Part shown: one piece after another, positions 33,246 through 42,278 of the stretch
Layout: every line of letters begins with the position of its first letter
How positions within the stretch are numbered: the stretch's first letter is position 1
Source of the DNA: JBLMZI01 sp050258755
Lineage (GTDB): Bacteria; Bacillota; Syntrophomonadia; Syntrophomonadales; DTU052
Direction: 5' to 3'
NCBI GenBank assembly: GCA_050258755.1
Contig: JBLMZI010000006.1
Span: 248,001 to 312,000, forward strand
Length of the DNA stretch: 64,000 bases
Made by a program: the position numbers and the translations under genes
Notes under the pieces: generated by a model
Told to the model about the DNA's origin: nothing
Database searches by the model: none
Seen by the model: only the letters and a program-made list of their open reading frames with translations

Positions 33246-36200
33246 CTATTTTCCTTTCAAGCCCTCCCGAATCAGGCGGGTCTGGAACTTCATCAGCATC
33301 GGATCGGTCTCGGGCCAGGCGGCAAAAATCACGTTCTTGTCATGAAGACCCAGTCTCGCTTTGCCGTCAGCGGTCGCGAATGCGTCCATATAGCGGCTCT
33401 GCGGGACCGGTTTCACATCTGCCGCCAGCGAACCCGCGTCACTTCCCATCGCCGCAGCAAGCGTCCGGATTACGTTCAAGTTATCTTCCCCCGCTGCCGG
33501 CGGCACCACCTGATGAACCGGCAGGGTCCGGTTATCCGCGCTGGTATAGCTGCCCGCGGTTTCAAACGGCAGCGAAGCCGGCAGTACAATTTGTGCCAGT
33601 TCCGCTGTTGCATTCATAAACGGTGCGGCAACAACGAGCATTTCAGTACCTTGAATATCTTTCGCCGCAAGCAGTCCGGCTCCCACCGGATCTTCTCCAA
33701 AAATGAACAGCCCTTTAATCGCTCCGCTGCGAATCTTCTCCGTAACCATCTTGGTGCATAGCGTGACCCCGGCCTGTGGCAAGCCAGCGCTGTTTGCGCC
33801 CTGGGCCACGATGATGATCCCACTGCCGGCCACGCCGACTTTCCCGGTCACCAAAGCGATGTTTGCGAGCATCTGCGTGCCAGCTGCGGTCACCAGGCTG
33901 CCGTCTATAACGATGACCGCCTTGCCTGCCGACGCATACCGCTCGGCGATCCGTTGGGCGGCATCGCCGGGAACCACATCGGCCAGTGCCGCGCGCAGGC
34001 CATCCAGGCCGACCGTGCGCCGCTGGACAAACGTTTCATTGATCCATCCGCTTTGCAGCAACGCGGCCAGTATTTCCTTCAGGACAGTCGTATTCTCGTC
34101 AGCCTGAATCCGCACTTCGGCAATGTCATCGACCAGGGTTGCTTCCGGACTGATCACCATCAAACCGGCGCCCTGATTAACCGCTTTACGGATTGCCGCC
34201 GCGCTTACTTCGCTCTCATTCATGGATCCGACCAGCAGCACCAGATCAGCAGCCATCATTTCTTCGAATGACGCTGTGGATCCGGCATCACCAAACACCT
34301 TGCGCAGGATTCGGCCCGCGTTCCGGCCAAAACATGCGACATTATCGGTTTCCAGGACCTTGTGTCCGAATCCGCAGGCAGCGGCGGCTTCCTCCATGGT
34401 AAAGGCCGCCGGAATGGTAACCGCCATTCCTTCACCGTCATTCCGGTTCTTAAGGGTTTGTGCGGCATCCGCGGCTGAGCGGATCGCTTCCTCCCAGGTG
34501 GTTTCCGTCAGCTTCCCGTCCTTGCGCACCATGGGCTTCGTGATTCGGGCCTCGCTGACGGATTCAAAAGCAAACCGGCCTTTGCTGCACAGAAGCCCCG
34601 CCGTAGTCGGAACGGCTTTCACAATCCGATCGCCTCTGGTATGGACAACCTGTTCACAGGCCATCCCGCAGAAGGCACATCGCGTTGCCGTCTGTACGGT
34701 TTCGAGCGGAACGTTCTTGGCGGTGGACAGGTGTTCTACCAGGGCCCCAGTCGGGCAAACCGAGACACACTGTCCGCAGGCGATGCAGCCGGTTTCTTTC
34801 AACGGCAGATTAAATTCGGGCTTCACCATGCTTTCAAAGCCACGGTCCACCAGGCCCAACGCAGCGACGCCCATCACTTCATCACAGATTCGAACGCAAA
34901 GACCGCACAAAATACACTTGTCGGAATCCCTTTGCATCATGGGATGTGTCTCGGTAAAGCGTTCCTGGTGGTGAGCCCCTTGCACCCGAGCCGGATTTGC
35001 GTTGTATTCATTGGCGTAAGCGATCAGCTGGCATTCGAAATAGTCTGCGCAGCCGCACTCCAGGCAGCGCTGAGCTTCCCGTACCGCGGCAGCCTCCTCA
35101 AAGCCTAGATTGACTTCCGCGAAGTTGGCGCGGCGCTCCACCGGGGAAACATGCGGCATCTTGATCCGCACCGCTTTCGGCACCGGGGCAAAGTCTTCGG
35201 CAGTTAACCCGGTTCGCTCAACCACAAAGGGTTGGCGGGATTCCATCGCCTGACCATCCAGATACCGGGCCATGGCCTCTGCGGCCCTTTTTCCCTGCGC
35301 AATCGCTTCAATGGCGATACCCGGGCCGGTTACACCGTCCCCGCCAGCGAATACGCCAGGTATATTGGTCATCAGAATATCGTCACTGGCATCAATGCTG
35401 CCCCACTTGGAGATAGCAACACCCTCCAGTCCGGCTGGATTGACTTTCTGACCGATCGCACTGATGACGGTGTCGACCGGAATGATTTCGTCCGCGCCTT
35501 CCACCGGCACCGGCCGTCTTCTTCCCGAAGCGTCCGGCTCGCCGAGCTGCATGCGCTGCATCTTGATGCCGGTTATCTTGCCGTTCTCGGCAATGATCTC
35601 CAACGGAGCCATCAGGAAGTGGAATTCAACGCCTTCTTCCATGGCTTCTTCAACTTCAATATCCTCAGCCGGCATTTCCCCGCGGGTCCGGCGATAAAGC
35701 ACCATGACCTGCTTGGCGCCCAGTCTTACGGCAGTGCGGGCTGCGTCCATCGCGGTATTGCCACCGCCAACCACCGCGACCCGATCACCAAGGGGCGCCG
35801 TTTTGTTGAGCGCGACTTCCCGCAGAAAATCGATGCCGCCCAACACACCGGGAAGATCCTCGCCTTTGCAGCCCATTTCCGAGGCCTGCCAGGCGCCAAT
35901 TCCGATGAATACGCTGTCATTTTGGGCAATGAGCTCATCCAGGCTGATATCCTGGCCAACCCGCATGCCGGTCAGAATTGTAACGCCGGTTTTGCAGATC
36001 AGCTCAATTTCCTGGTCCAGAATTTCTTTCGGAAGCCGGTACTGCGGAATCCCATAGCGCAGCATCCCCCCGGCTTTGGGCATCGCCTCATAAATCGTGA
36101 CCGCATGGCCTTCACAGGCCAGGTAGTACGCAGCGGTCAGGCTGGCCGGGCCAGCGCCGATCATCGCCACCCGCTTCCCGGTGGCCGGTTTTACGGCCGG

Positions 36201-36755
36201 CATATACGGATCACCTGAAGCCAGGTCAAAATCCCCGGCAAAGCCTTTCAAATAGGCGATCGCCACCGGCTCTTCCACCAGCTTGCGGCGGCAGGCGTCC
36301 TCGCAGGGATGCGGGCAGACCCGGCCGATGCTGGCCGGCAGCGGCAGTTTCTCTTTGATCAGGGCCACCGCTTCGCGATGCTGACCATTCGCAATCAGGC
36401 CCACGTAACCCTGGCAGTCGGTATTGGCCGGACAGGCCTTCAAACAAGGCGGACGACAATCGCCCACATGATCGGAAAGCAGGAATTCCAGCGTGGTCTT
36501 TCTGGAGTCACGCACCCGCTCATTGTTGGTGTAAACCACCATACCTTCGGTGATTTCGTTCGCACAGGCTCTGACCAGTTTCTTATTGCCTTCGACTTCA
36601 ACAACGCAAAGCCCGCAGGCGCCATAAACCTTGACGCGCTCGTCATAGCACAAAGTCGGGATGGCAATGCCGCATACTTTGGCCAGTTCAAGAATCGTCT
36701 GTCCCTTGGAACCCGTCACCTCGCGGCCGTCGATCGTCAACCGAATCTCGGACAT
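33246..36755 (-). CDS. Giant fusion: 2Fe-2S ferredoxin, GltD-like flavoprotein, 2[4Fe-4S], NuoG/molybdopterin-like domain
   Basis: 1169 residues, start fixed by AAGGAGG. An N-terminal 2Fe-2S domain (C36, C47, C50, C64) leads into a cysteine-rich segment (HVGDCRPPCLKACPANTDC) and a full GltD/NfnB-like FAD and NAD(P)-binding unit (about 110-545; GAGPASLTAAYYL and VVGGGNTAMDAARTA). Two ferredoxin motifs follow (CILCGLCVRIC, CIACGQCVSVCP), then a molybdopterin-oxidoreductase-type part beginning CAFCGMACEQ. In that part the site where formate dehydrogenases carry Cys/Sec-His reads FGRNAG, with A813 at the catalytic position, so no formate chemistry is expected. No H-cluster motifs occur. With NuoE and NuoF upstream it should form a soluble NADH-linked, possibly electron-bifurcating complex handling NAD(P)H and ferredoxin; the reaction is not known. 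Confidence 0.85.
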   Translation of the reverse strand: MSEIRLTIDGREVTGSKGQTILELAKVCGIAIPTLCYDERVKVYGACGLCVVEVEGNKKLVRACANEITEGMVVYTNNERVRDSRKTTLEFLLSDHVGDCRPPCLKACPANTDCQGYVGLIANGQHREAVALIKEKLPLPASIGRVCPHPCEDACRRKLVEEPVAIAYLKGFAGDFDLASGDPYMPAVKPATGKRVAMIGAGPASLTAAYYLACEGHAVTIYEAMPKAGGMLRYGIPQYRLPKEILDQEIELICKTGVTILTGMRVGQDISLDELIAQNDSVFIGIGAWQASEMGCKGEDLPGVLGGIDFLREVALNKTAPLGDRVAVVGGGNTAMDAARTAVRLGAKQVMVLYRRTRGEMPAEDIEVEEAMEEGVEFHFLMAPLEIIAENGKITGIKMQRMQLGEPDASGRRRPVPVEGADEIIPVDTVISAIGQKVNPAGLEGVAISKWGSIDASDDILMTNIPGVFAGGDGVTGPGIAIEAIAQGKRAAEAMARYLDGQAMESRQPFVVERTGLTAEDFAPVPKAVRIKMPHVSPVERRANFAEVNLGFEEAAAVREAQRCLECGCADYFECQLIAYANEYNANPARVQGAHHQERFTETHPMMQRDSDKCILCGLCVRICDEVMGVAALGLVDRGFESMVKPEFNLPLKETGCIACGQCVSVCPTGALVEHLSTAKNVPLETVQTATRCAFCGMACEQVVHTRGDRIVKAVPTTAGLLCSKGRFAFESVSEARITKPMVRKDGKLTETTWEEAIRSAADAAQTLKNRNDGEGMAVTIPAAFTMEEAAAACGFGHKVLETDNVACFGRNAGRILRKVFGDAGSTASFEEMMAADLVLLVGSMNESEVSAAAIRKAVNQGAGLMVISPEATLVDDIAEVRIQADENTTVLKEILAALLQSGWINETFVQRRTVGLDGLRAALADVVPGDAAQRIAERYASAGKAVIVIDGSLVTAAGTQMLANIALVTGKVGVAGSGIIIVAQGANSAGLPQAGVTLCTKMVTEKIRSGAIKGLFIFGEDPVGAGLLAAKDIQGTEMLVVAAPFMNATAELAQIVLPASLPFETAGSYTSADNRTLPVHQVVPPAAGEDNLNVIRTLAAAMGSDAGSLAADVKPVPQSRYMDAFATADGKARLGLHDKNVIFAAWPETDPMLMKFQTRLIREGLKGK

Positions 36756-36767
36756 GTCAAACCCTCC

Positions 36768-38531
36768 TTACTGCACCACGACAGCGTTAAATTTCTTGGG
36801 ACACACTTCCAGGCAGTTCCCGCACTTCGTGCATTTTTCCTGATCAATCACATACGGCTTTCTCGGTTCTCCGGAAATGGCGTTTACTGTACATTTCTTC
36901 GCACAGATGGAACAGCCTTTACACTTCTCGGGATCAATTTCATAACGAATGAGTGCTTTACACTGTTTAGCCGGGCAGGTCTTATCGTGAATATGCGCTT
37001 CGTATTCATCCCGGAAATACTTAATTGTAGTCAGCACCGGGTTGGGCGCGCTCTGTCCCAGCCCGCACAGCGAACCTTCAACGATCTTGGCTGACAGCTC
37101 TTCCAGCAGTTCGATATCCCCGGATTGCCCCTGGCCTTCCACGATTCGTTCCAGGATCTCCAGAAGCCGTTTGGTGCCGATCCGGCACTGGACGCACTTG
37201 CCGCAGGACTCCTCCTGGGTGAAATCAAGGAAGAAGCGGGCAATATCCACCATACAGGTGGTTTCATCCATGACGATCATCCCACCCGACCCCATGATCG
37301 CGCCGGTGGCATTAATCGAATCGTAATCGACCGAGGTTTCTAATAATCTTTCCGGAATACAGCCGCCGGAGGGTCCTCCAAGCTGTACCGCTTTGAACTT
37401 CCTGTCATCCTGGATGCCGCCGCCGATATCAAAGATGACTTCCCGCAGGCTGAGTCCCATCGGAACCTCAGCCAGGCCGCCATGCTTGATCTTTCCGGCC
37501 AGGGCGAACACCTTGGTGCCTTTGCTCTTTTCGGTCCCTAACGCGGCAAAGGCGGCCCCGCCCTCCCGGATGATCCATGGTACGTTGGCGAAGGTTTCAA
37601 CATTATTAATGTTGGTCGGCAATCCCCAGTACCCGGAATCGGACGGGTACGGCGGCTTCAGCCGTGGCATGCCGCGCTCACCTTCAATCGAAGCGATCAG
37701 CGCGGTCTCTTCGCCGCAAACAAAAGCCCCTGCGCCCTGTTTGATCACAAGGTCAAACGAGAAACCGGAACCTAAAATGGTTTCACCCAAAAATCCGTGT
37801 TCATAAGCCTGGGCAATCGCGTTTTTCAAGCGCCGGATGGCTACCGGGTATTCCGCCCGGCAGTAGATGATCCCCTGGGCCGCCCCAATCGCGTAACCGG
37901 CAATCATCATGCCTTCCAGCAGCGTGTGCGGATCGCTTTCCAGCAGACTGCGGTCCATAAATGCGCCCGGATCGCCTTCGTCAGCGTTACACACGACGTA
38001 TTTGGGCGCATTTGCGGCCTTTCGGGTTAACCGCCATTTGGTCGCGGTCGGAAAACCGGCGCCGCCCCTGCCGCGCAATCCGGATGCCGCAACCTCTTCG
38101 ATCACCTGGTCCGGGGTCATTTCGGTCAGCGCCTTTTTAAGCGCGGTATAGCCGCCAAAAGCGATCGCATCGTTGATCGATTCCGGATCAATCACGCCGC
38201 ATCCGCGAAGCGCGACCCGGACTTGCCGCTCCAGAAACCGGTTAGGCGCTTTTGCGGTAGATACCACATATTCGTTCACCGGATTCCCGCCGACCACATG
38301 CTCCTCGATGACTTTAACAACTTTTTCCGGCGTCATCAGACCATAGGTATATACCAGGCCATCATGTCCAATCACGTCGACCAGCGGTTCATTGTGGCAC
38401 ATGCCCACACAGCCGGTCTGAACAATCTTCGCATCCAGCCCGCGCCGGGCGCATTCGGCGTTCACCGAATCCTGAACCGCCAGCGCGCCTGCGGCCATTC
38501 CGCAGCTTCCAAGACCGATTCGAATCATCAT
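36768..38531 (-). CDS. NuoF/HydB-like NADH-binding flavoprotein subunit
   Basis: 587 residues from the ATG at 38531, which overlaps the nuoE stop (TGATG); a second ATG follows directly. An N-terminal thioredoxin-like part (GLGSCGMAAGA, TGCVGMCHNEP) precedes the NuoF core with FMN/NADH motifs (GLRGRGGAGFPTATKW, CGEETALIASIEG), an SLBB region and the N3 4Fe-4S site ESCGKCVQCRIGTKRL. The C-terminus adds two ferredoxin sites (CKGCSICAKKC, CTKCGNCLEVCP), as in HydB of bifurcating hydrogenases and NADP-reducing hydrogenases rather than respiratory complex I. It oxidises or reduces NAD(P)H and passes electrons to the fusion subunit downstream. Confidence 0.92.
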   Translation of the reverse strand: MMIRIGLGSCGMAAGALAVQDSVNAECARRGLDAKIVQTGCVGMCHNEPLVDVIGHDGLVYTYGLMTPEKVVKVIEEHVVGGNPVNEYVVSTAKAPNRFLERQVRVALRGCGVIDPESINDAIAFGGYTALKKALTEMTPDQVIEEVAASGLRGRGGAGFPTATKWRLTRKAANAPKYVVCNADEGDPGAFMDRSLLESDPHTLLEGMMIAGYAIGAAQGIIYCRAEYPVAIRRLKNAIAQAYEHGFLGETILGSGFSFDLVIKQGAGAFVCGEETALIASIEGERGMPRLKPPYPSDSGYWGLPTNINNVETFANVPWIIREGGAAFAALGTEKSKGTKVFALAGKIKHGGLAEVPMGLSLREVIFDIGGGIQDDRKFKAVQLGGPSGGCIPERLLETSVDYDSINATGAIMGSGGMIVMDETTCMVDIARFFLDFTQEESCGKCVQCRIGTKRLLEILERIVEGQGQSGDIELLEELSAKIVEGSLCGLGQSAPNPVLTTIKYFRDEYEAHIHDKTCPAKQCKALIRYEIDPEKCKGCSICAKKCTVNAISGEPRKPYVIDQEKCTKCGNCLEVCPKKFNAVVVQ

Positions 38532-39061
38532 CAGCTTACAACCTCCTCCACGGTCTTGCGCTCGCGGGCGTAGATATCCCGCACGATTCCGCAAGCTTTT
38601 TCCGGAGTCAGGTGGCCATAAGCCTGCCCGTTGATCATCATCACCGGCGCCAGGCTGCAGCACCCGAGACAGGCCACATTGTTCAAGGTAAACATCCGGT
38701 CCAAGGTGGTTTCTCCCGGCCGGATCTTCAGTTCTTCACACAGGACATCTTCCAGGCGTTCGGATCGATTGACATGGCAGGCCGTTCCCTGGCAAAGCAG
38801 GATGACGTATTTACCGACCGGCGCCAGCCGGAACTGCGTATAGAAGGTGGCAACACCGTACACTTTGGCCGGTTTGACCCCCAGTCTGGCGGCAATATGC
38901 CGCATAATCTGGAGCGGCAGGTAGCCGTAAATATCCTGAGCCTCCTGCAGCACCGGAATCAGGCCCCCGCTTTGGCGCGCGTATTCAGCCAGCACCGGCT
39001 CCAGAAGACTCAGGTCGAAGGTTTCTTCGTGAATGGTTGCCCCATTGGCAATGGTCTCCAT
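38531..39061 (-). CDS. NuoE/HydC-like 2Fe-2S subunit
   Basis: 176 residues: a helical N-terminal part (QEAQDIYGYLPLQIMRHIAARL, VYGVATFYTQFRL) and a thioredoxin-like [2Fe-2S] domain with cysteines in CQGTACHV and ACLGCC. GGGGAGGA precedes the ATG. First gene of a three-gene operon with NuoF- and fusion-type subunits. This subunit completes the NADH-oxidising module shared by complex I, NAD-dependent formate dehydrogenases and bifurcating hydrogenases. Confidence 0.93.
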   Translation of the reverse strand: METIANGATIHEETFDLSLLEPVLAEYARQSGGLIPVLQEAQDIYGYLPLQIMRHIAARLGVKPAKVYGVATFYTQFRLAPVGKYVILLCQGTACHVNRSERLEDVLCEELKIRPGETTLDRMFTLNNVACLGCCSLAPVMMINGQAYGHLTPEKACGIVRDIYARERKTVEEVVS

Positions 39062-39088
39062 GCCGTCAATCCTCCCCCATATAATGAA

Positions 39089-39123
39089 ATATTAAATTAT
39101 AGAATGGCATTTCATTTTTTCGA
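39089..39123 (-). promoter_or_regulatory. Candidate promoter of the nuoE-nuoF-fusion operon
   Basis: On the minus strand TCGAAA (39123-39118), a 16-base spacer and a perfect TATAAT (39101-39096) lie about 30 bases upstream of the nuoE ribosome binding site. The -35 is weak. Confidence 0.45.
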
Positions 39124-39195
39124 CTGCTACCAGAATTCTATGCTTGCCGCGTCTGACGTGTCAATATGCACCGGCAGCCGGTCCGCGGCTGTACA

Positions 39196-39224
39196 AAAGA
39201 AAAACCACCGGTTTTTCAGTGGCT
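39196..39224 (-). terminator. Probable terminator of the kinase operon
   Basis: On the minus strand CCACTG, an A-rich loop and CGGTGG (imperfect stem) are followed by TTTTTCTTTT, downstream of the kinase gene ending at 39326. Confidence 0.5.
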
Positions 39225-39325
39225 TATCGGTCAGCCGCCGTGTGAACGGTGGAAAAGTATATTGTATTTCTTGAGTCCTTTGACCGTCCCCGTTCAATCA
39301 CATCACAGCTTTTCCCGCTGGGAAC

Positions 39326-40927
39326 TCATTTCCTTGAACCTGCGGCAGCGGGAAACCGAATCGCGAAAGCTGTTCCCTGACCGAGTGCTGTGTGACATTC
39401 GATACTCCCACCCAACTTCATGGTGACGATGTTGTATACGATGTAGAGGCCTAAGCCGGTTCCACCGATTTCCCGATGGGTCGTAAAAAAGGGATCGAAA
39501 ATACGGGCTTGGATCGAAGGTTCCATACCTTTGCCGTCGTCTGAATAAACGAGGAACAAGTGCTGGTTCTCGTATTTACAGTCGATACTGATGTGTCCTG
39601 TAACGCCTTCATTATAAGCGTGCACCAGAGAGTTCATCAGCAGATGTGAAATAATCTGGGCGATTGCGCCCGGATAGCTGTCAACCTCGATTTCTTCGTC
39701 ACATTGGATCGTTACCGTGTGACCGGAGTTCACGAGCTTGTGGCGCAGACTGACCAGGAGTTCTTCCAGGTATTCCTTTACATTGAAAGGACGACAGATT
39801 TCGCTGGTCTGGTCGACCGAGACCTGCTTGAAACTATTGATCAGATGGACTGCCCGGTTTAGATTTGACATCGTGATGGTAAGGGCTGTATCCAAATCTA
39901 CCAAAAATCCCTCAAGATCTTGCTTTTTCAGGTTGCCCGTCTGAAAATGCTCCCGCATTCGGCCTGCGATCGCTTCAATGTGGGTAGTCGCAGTAATGGC
40001 ATTTCCCGTCGGTGTGTTGATTTCATGCGCAATCCCCACCACCAGGCTGCCCAACGCAACCATTTTTTCGGACTGTACCAACTGTGCTTGGGTAATCCTT
40101 AGTCGCTCGTTGGTTTCCTGCAGCTCCTGGATAATGGCCTGCATCTCCTCGTTGGCAGCGGTAAGATCCTGGGTCCGCAGCATCACCCGCTCCTCAAGCT
40201 CAGCATTGATCGATTGCAGCCGCTCCTCGGCCGCCTTCCGCAAGGTCGTATCGGTCAGCGATCCCTCGTGATAAAGAACCGCGCCATCTTCCGCCCGAAC
40301 GATACGGAGATTGATCTGGCCCCATATTTCAGTTCCGTCATTCCTGCGAAACCGGGTTTCATAGTTCTCCGCTTCTTCGCCTTCTGCGATCCGCTTCACT
40401 AATGGCTGGTATGCGGAAGGATCCGCAAACAGCTGCTCGGCCCGGATTTGAAGCAGCGCGTCTCGATCCGGAAATCCCAGCATTTGAACCATCCGGCGGT
40501 TGACCTCAATAAACTGTCCGATGGGGGTCAGGCGAAAAACACCAACCGGAACATCTTCAAACAGCCCTTTATATCTGTTTTGCAGGGTTTTAGCCCGCTC
40601 TGCCAACGCGCCAGTGGTTATGGCAACAACATTAAAATAAATGATCTGAAACATAAGCCGCTGGGCATCGGCGGACTGGAGAATTTCCGGTTTTCCAACC
40701 AAAGGAACGCCGCAAATCAGACTGGAAACAAGGGCGGTTAGCAGACAGCCGGCATACCCATAAAAAGCGCCGGCCAGCAGAATCGGAATGATAAAGGAAT
40801 AGGACAACATCTCCCGGTACTGACCCCAATCCGGCGGTCCTAGCAAAATGCCGGCAGAAACCGTGCATAGCCAGGTCAGGATTCCCAAGGCTTTGCAAAG
40901 TTCGATCAGTTGCCGGTTGCGAACCAT
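39326..40927 (-). CDS. Membrane-bound PAS sensor histidine kinase
   Basis: 533 residues from the ATG at 40927 (GAGGTGG upstream). Three to four membrane helices (about 10-115), a PAS domain (about 120-245, GLFEDVPVGVFRLTPIGQFIEVN), a coiled coil (about 245-295), then HisKA with GSLVVGIAHEINTPTGNAI (H-E-I-N type) and HATPase (N box MNSLVHA, DDGKGM, GGTGLGLYIV). All catalytic motifs are intact. No response regulator gene is adjacent. The gene directly upstream encodes an S-component-like membrane protein whose stop codon is two bases from this start, so the two may act as a sensing pair. Confidence 0.88.
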   Translation of the reverse strand: MVRNRQLIELCKALGILTWLCTVSAGILLGPPDWGQYREMLSYSFIIPILLAGAFYGYAGCLLTALVSSLICGVPLVGKPEILQSADAQRLMFQIIYFNVVAITTGALAERAKTLQNRYKGLFEDVPVGVFRLTPIGQFIEVNRRMVQMLGFPDRDALLQIRAEQLFADPSAYQPLVKRIAEGEEAENYETRFRRNDGTEIWGQINLRIVRAEDGAVLYHEGSLTDTTLRKAAEERLQSINAELEERVMLRTQDLTAANEEMQAIIQELQETNERLRITQAQLVQSEKMVALGSLVVGIAHEINTPTGNAITATTHIEAIAGRMREHFQTGNLKKQDLEGFLVDLDTALTITMSNLNRAVHLINSFKQVSVDQTSEICRPFNVKEYLEELLVSLRHKLVNSGHTVTIQCDEEIEVDSYPGAIAQIISHLLMNSLVHAYNEGVTGHISIDCKYENQHLFLVYSDDGKGMEPSIQARIFDPFFTTHREIGGTGLGLYIVYNIVTMKLGGSIECHTALGQGTAFAIRFPAAAGSRK

Positions 40928-40929
40928 TG

Positions 40930-41430
40930 TTACCACCTCTCGGTTTGATAAAGCCAGCGCTTGAGGAGGGTGATGACCAGGATGATCGCAATGATATCAA
41001 TTGTGGCTTCGGTAGCGAGCCCCAATGTCATGCTTCCGACGTTCTCAGCTGTTATTTTTAACATCCCCGTTCTTACGAAGAACAGGATATTCAAGCCATG
41101 CCCAATCAGGACTGTCAAACCAGCCAGCATCTCGGAGCGGTTCTTTCCGACCCAGCCCGCAGTGCCCCCCATCACCAAATGCGGAAATATCGCTAGTCCG
41201 CTGAAAACAGAACCGCTCATCAGCGTGGCGATCGCAGTGCCCAGCCCGCCAGCTAGCATGCCAGCCCGGGTTCCGTAAAAAAATCCCGCGACTACGGGAA
41301 AAATAATATTCAATGCAATAACGGCGTTCGGAACCATGGGATTCGGAATGTACCTTACCAGCAAGTCAACCAGCGGATAAAGCAGCGTAAATACGGCAAT
41401 GCCCCACCAGACCCGATTCTTTTCATTCAT
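40930..41430 (-). CDS. ECF-transporter S-component-like membrane protein
   Basis: 166 residues with five to six hydrophobic helices and short loops; patterns such as NIIFPVVAGFFYGTRAGMLAGGLGTAIA and FPHLVMGGTAGWVGKN recall substrate-binding S components of ECF vitamin transporters. No energising ATPase or T component lies nearby. It is immediately followed by a histidine kinase gene (stop TAA at 40930, kinase ATG at 40927), so it may serve as ligand-binding input for the kinase. The family call is tentative. Confidence 0.6.
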   Translation of the reverse strand: MNEKNRVWWGIAVFTLLYPLVDLLVRYIPNPMVPNAVIALNIIFPVVAGFFYGTRAGMLAGGLGTAIATLMSGSVFSGLAIFPHLVMGGTAGWVGKNRSEMLAGLTVLIGHGLNILFFVRTGMLKITAENVGSMTLGLATEATIDIIAIILVITLLKRWLYQTERW

Positions 41431-41573
41431 AACTCATCCCCCACTTTTCTCTATAATTGTGGTCCTGTTGATTGAATATTCGACAAAATGCGTCCCTTTC
41501 CTGTAACCTTCCAATAAAATGAAACCAATCGCAATATCGGAGGCGATTCTGCGGCGCCCAAATCGACCATAGG

Positions 41574-42125
41574 ATGGACCTATACCGGCTTGCCAGGTTT
41601 CCCGGTTCGACCCATACCTTCCGCTGGACCTATACGGGGTCTCCGGAGCCCTTCCGGATCGATCTGATTAACGCGCAGAAGGTTGCGACTACTATTGCGG
41701 AAAACGTATACGCTGGGGCGAGCGGCGTTGGTTCCTATGATTGGGCGATTCCGATGAATCTGGCCAAAGGCTCTTACCGGATGCGCCTGACCTATACCGA
41801 CTCCGGTTTGGTGCGCACGTGCGAAACCAATGGATTTCCCGTTTCGCCGGTCATCTTTACGACACCGACAAAGACGACAACCTGGCAAAAAGGCGTTCCT
41901 CAGACGATCACCTGGACGGCCGGCGGCCCGCCGATGAATATCAGAATCTACTTGTTAAAGAGCGGCACGACGATTGCATCTATTACGCTGAATGTTCCAG
42001 CCGCTCAGGGAACATTGCAGTATACGCCGCCCAGCACGCTGGCCGCGGGCACTGATTATCGCGTCAAGGCAACCGACGATAGAGGGATCGGTATTATCTA
42101 TTCGCCATATTTCGCGGTGAACTGA
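41574..42125 (+). pseudogene. Fragment of a Kre9/Knh1-like beta-sandwich surface protein
   Basis: 183 residues, mostly two Ig-like repeats with the Kre9-type pattern (FRWTYTGSPEPFRIDLIN ... WQKGVPQTITWTAGGPPMNIRIYLL). The open frame has no signal peptide and no ribosome binding site at its ATG. Directly upstream, in another frame (about 41563-41592), the similar motif STIGWTYTGLPG is encoded, which looks like the start of a preceding repeat now out of frame. A 5'-truncated or frameshifted remnant of a larger secreted protein is therefore likely. A strong terminator follows. A sequencing error could also explain the frame change. Confidence 0.5.
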
Positions 42126-42163
42126 TCGGCCAGGCTTCGGCTATCAATCCGACTGAAAGCAAG

Positions 42164-42199
42164 CAAGGCCCCCGCAAATCCGGGGGCCTTGTCCTTTTG
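42164..42199 (+). terminator. Strong terminator before the ECF-sigma locus
   Basis: CAAGGCCCCCG (42164-42174) and CGGGGGCCTTG (42181-42191) form an 11-bp stem followed by TCCTTTT. Confidence 0.85.
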
Positions 42200-42215
42200 A
42201 ATGTTCTCCCCGAAC

Positions 42216-42242
42216 TGTATCCTTTCTGCAGGAATATGCTCC
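42216..42242 (+). promoter_or_regulatory. Possible ECF-type promoter upstream of the beta-propeller gene
   Basis: TGTATCC (42216-42222), 16-base spacer, CTCC (42239-42242). The -35 word and spacing equal those at 44260 and 44934, but the -10 is CTCC instead of CGTC, so this is the weakest of the three. Confidence 0.45.
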
Positions 42243-42278
42243 CATATTGGCGAAAAATAGTGAAAAATCTTGACTGAA

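Noticed and set aside
35232..36218. 328-codon plus-strand open frame
   Set aside because: Antisense to the GltD-like part of the fusion protein; no ribosome binding site or recognisable motif.
33246..36755. Formate dehydrogenase or [FeFe]-hydrogenase catalytic subunit
   Set aside because: The catalytic Cys/Sec-His of formate dehydrogenases is replaced by Ala-Gly (A813), and no H-cluster cysteine motifs are present, so neither activity is called.
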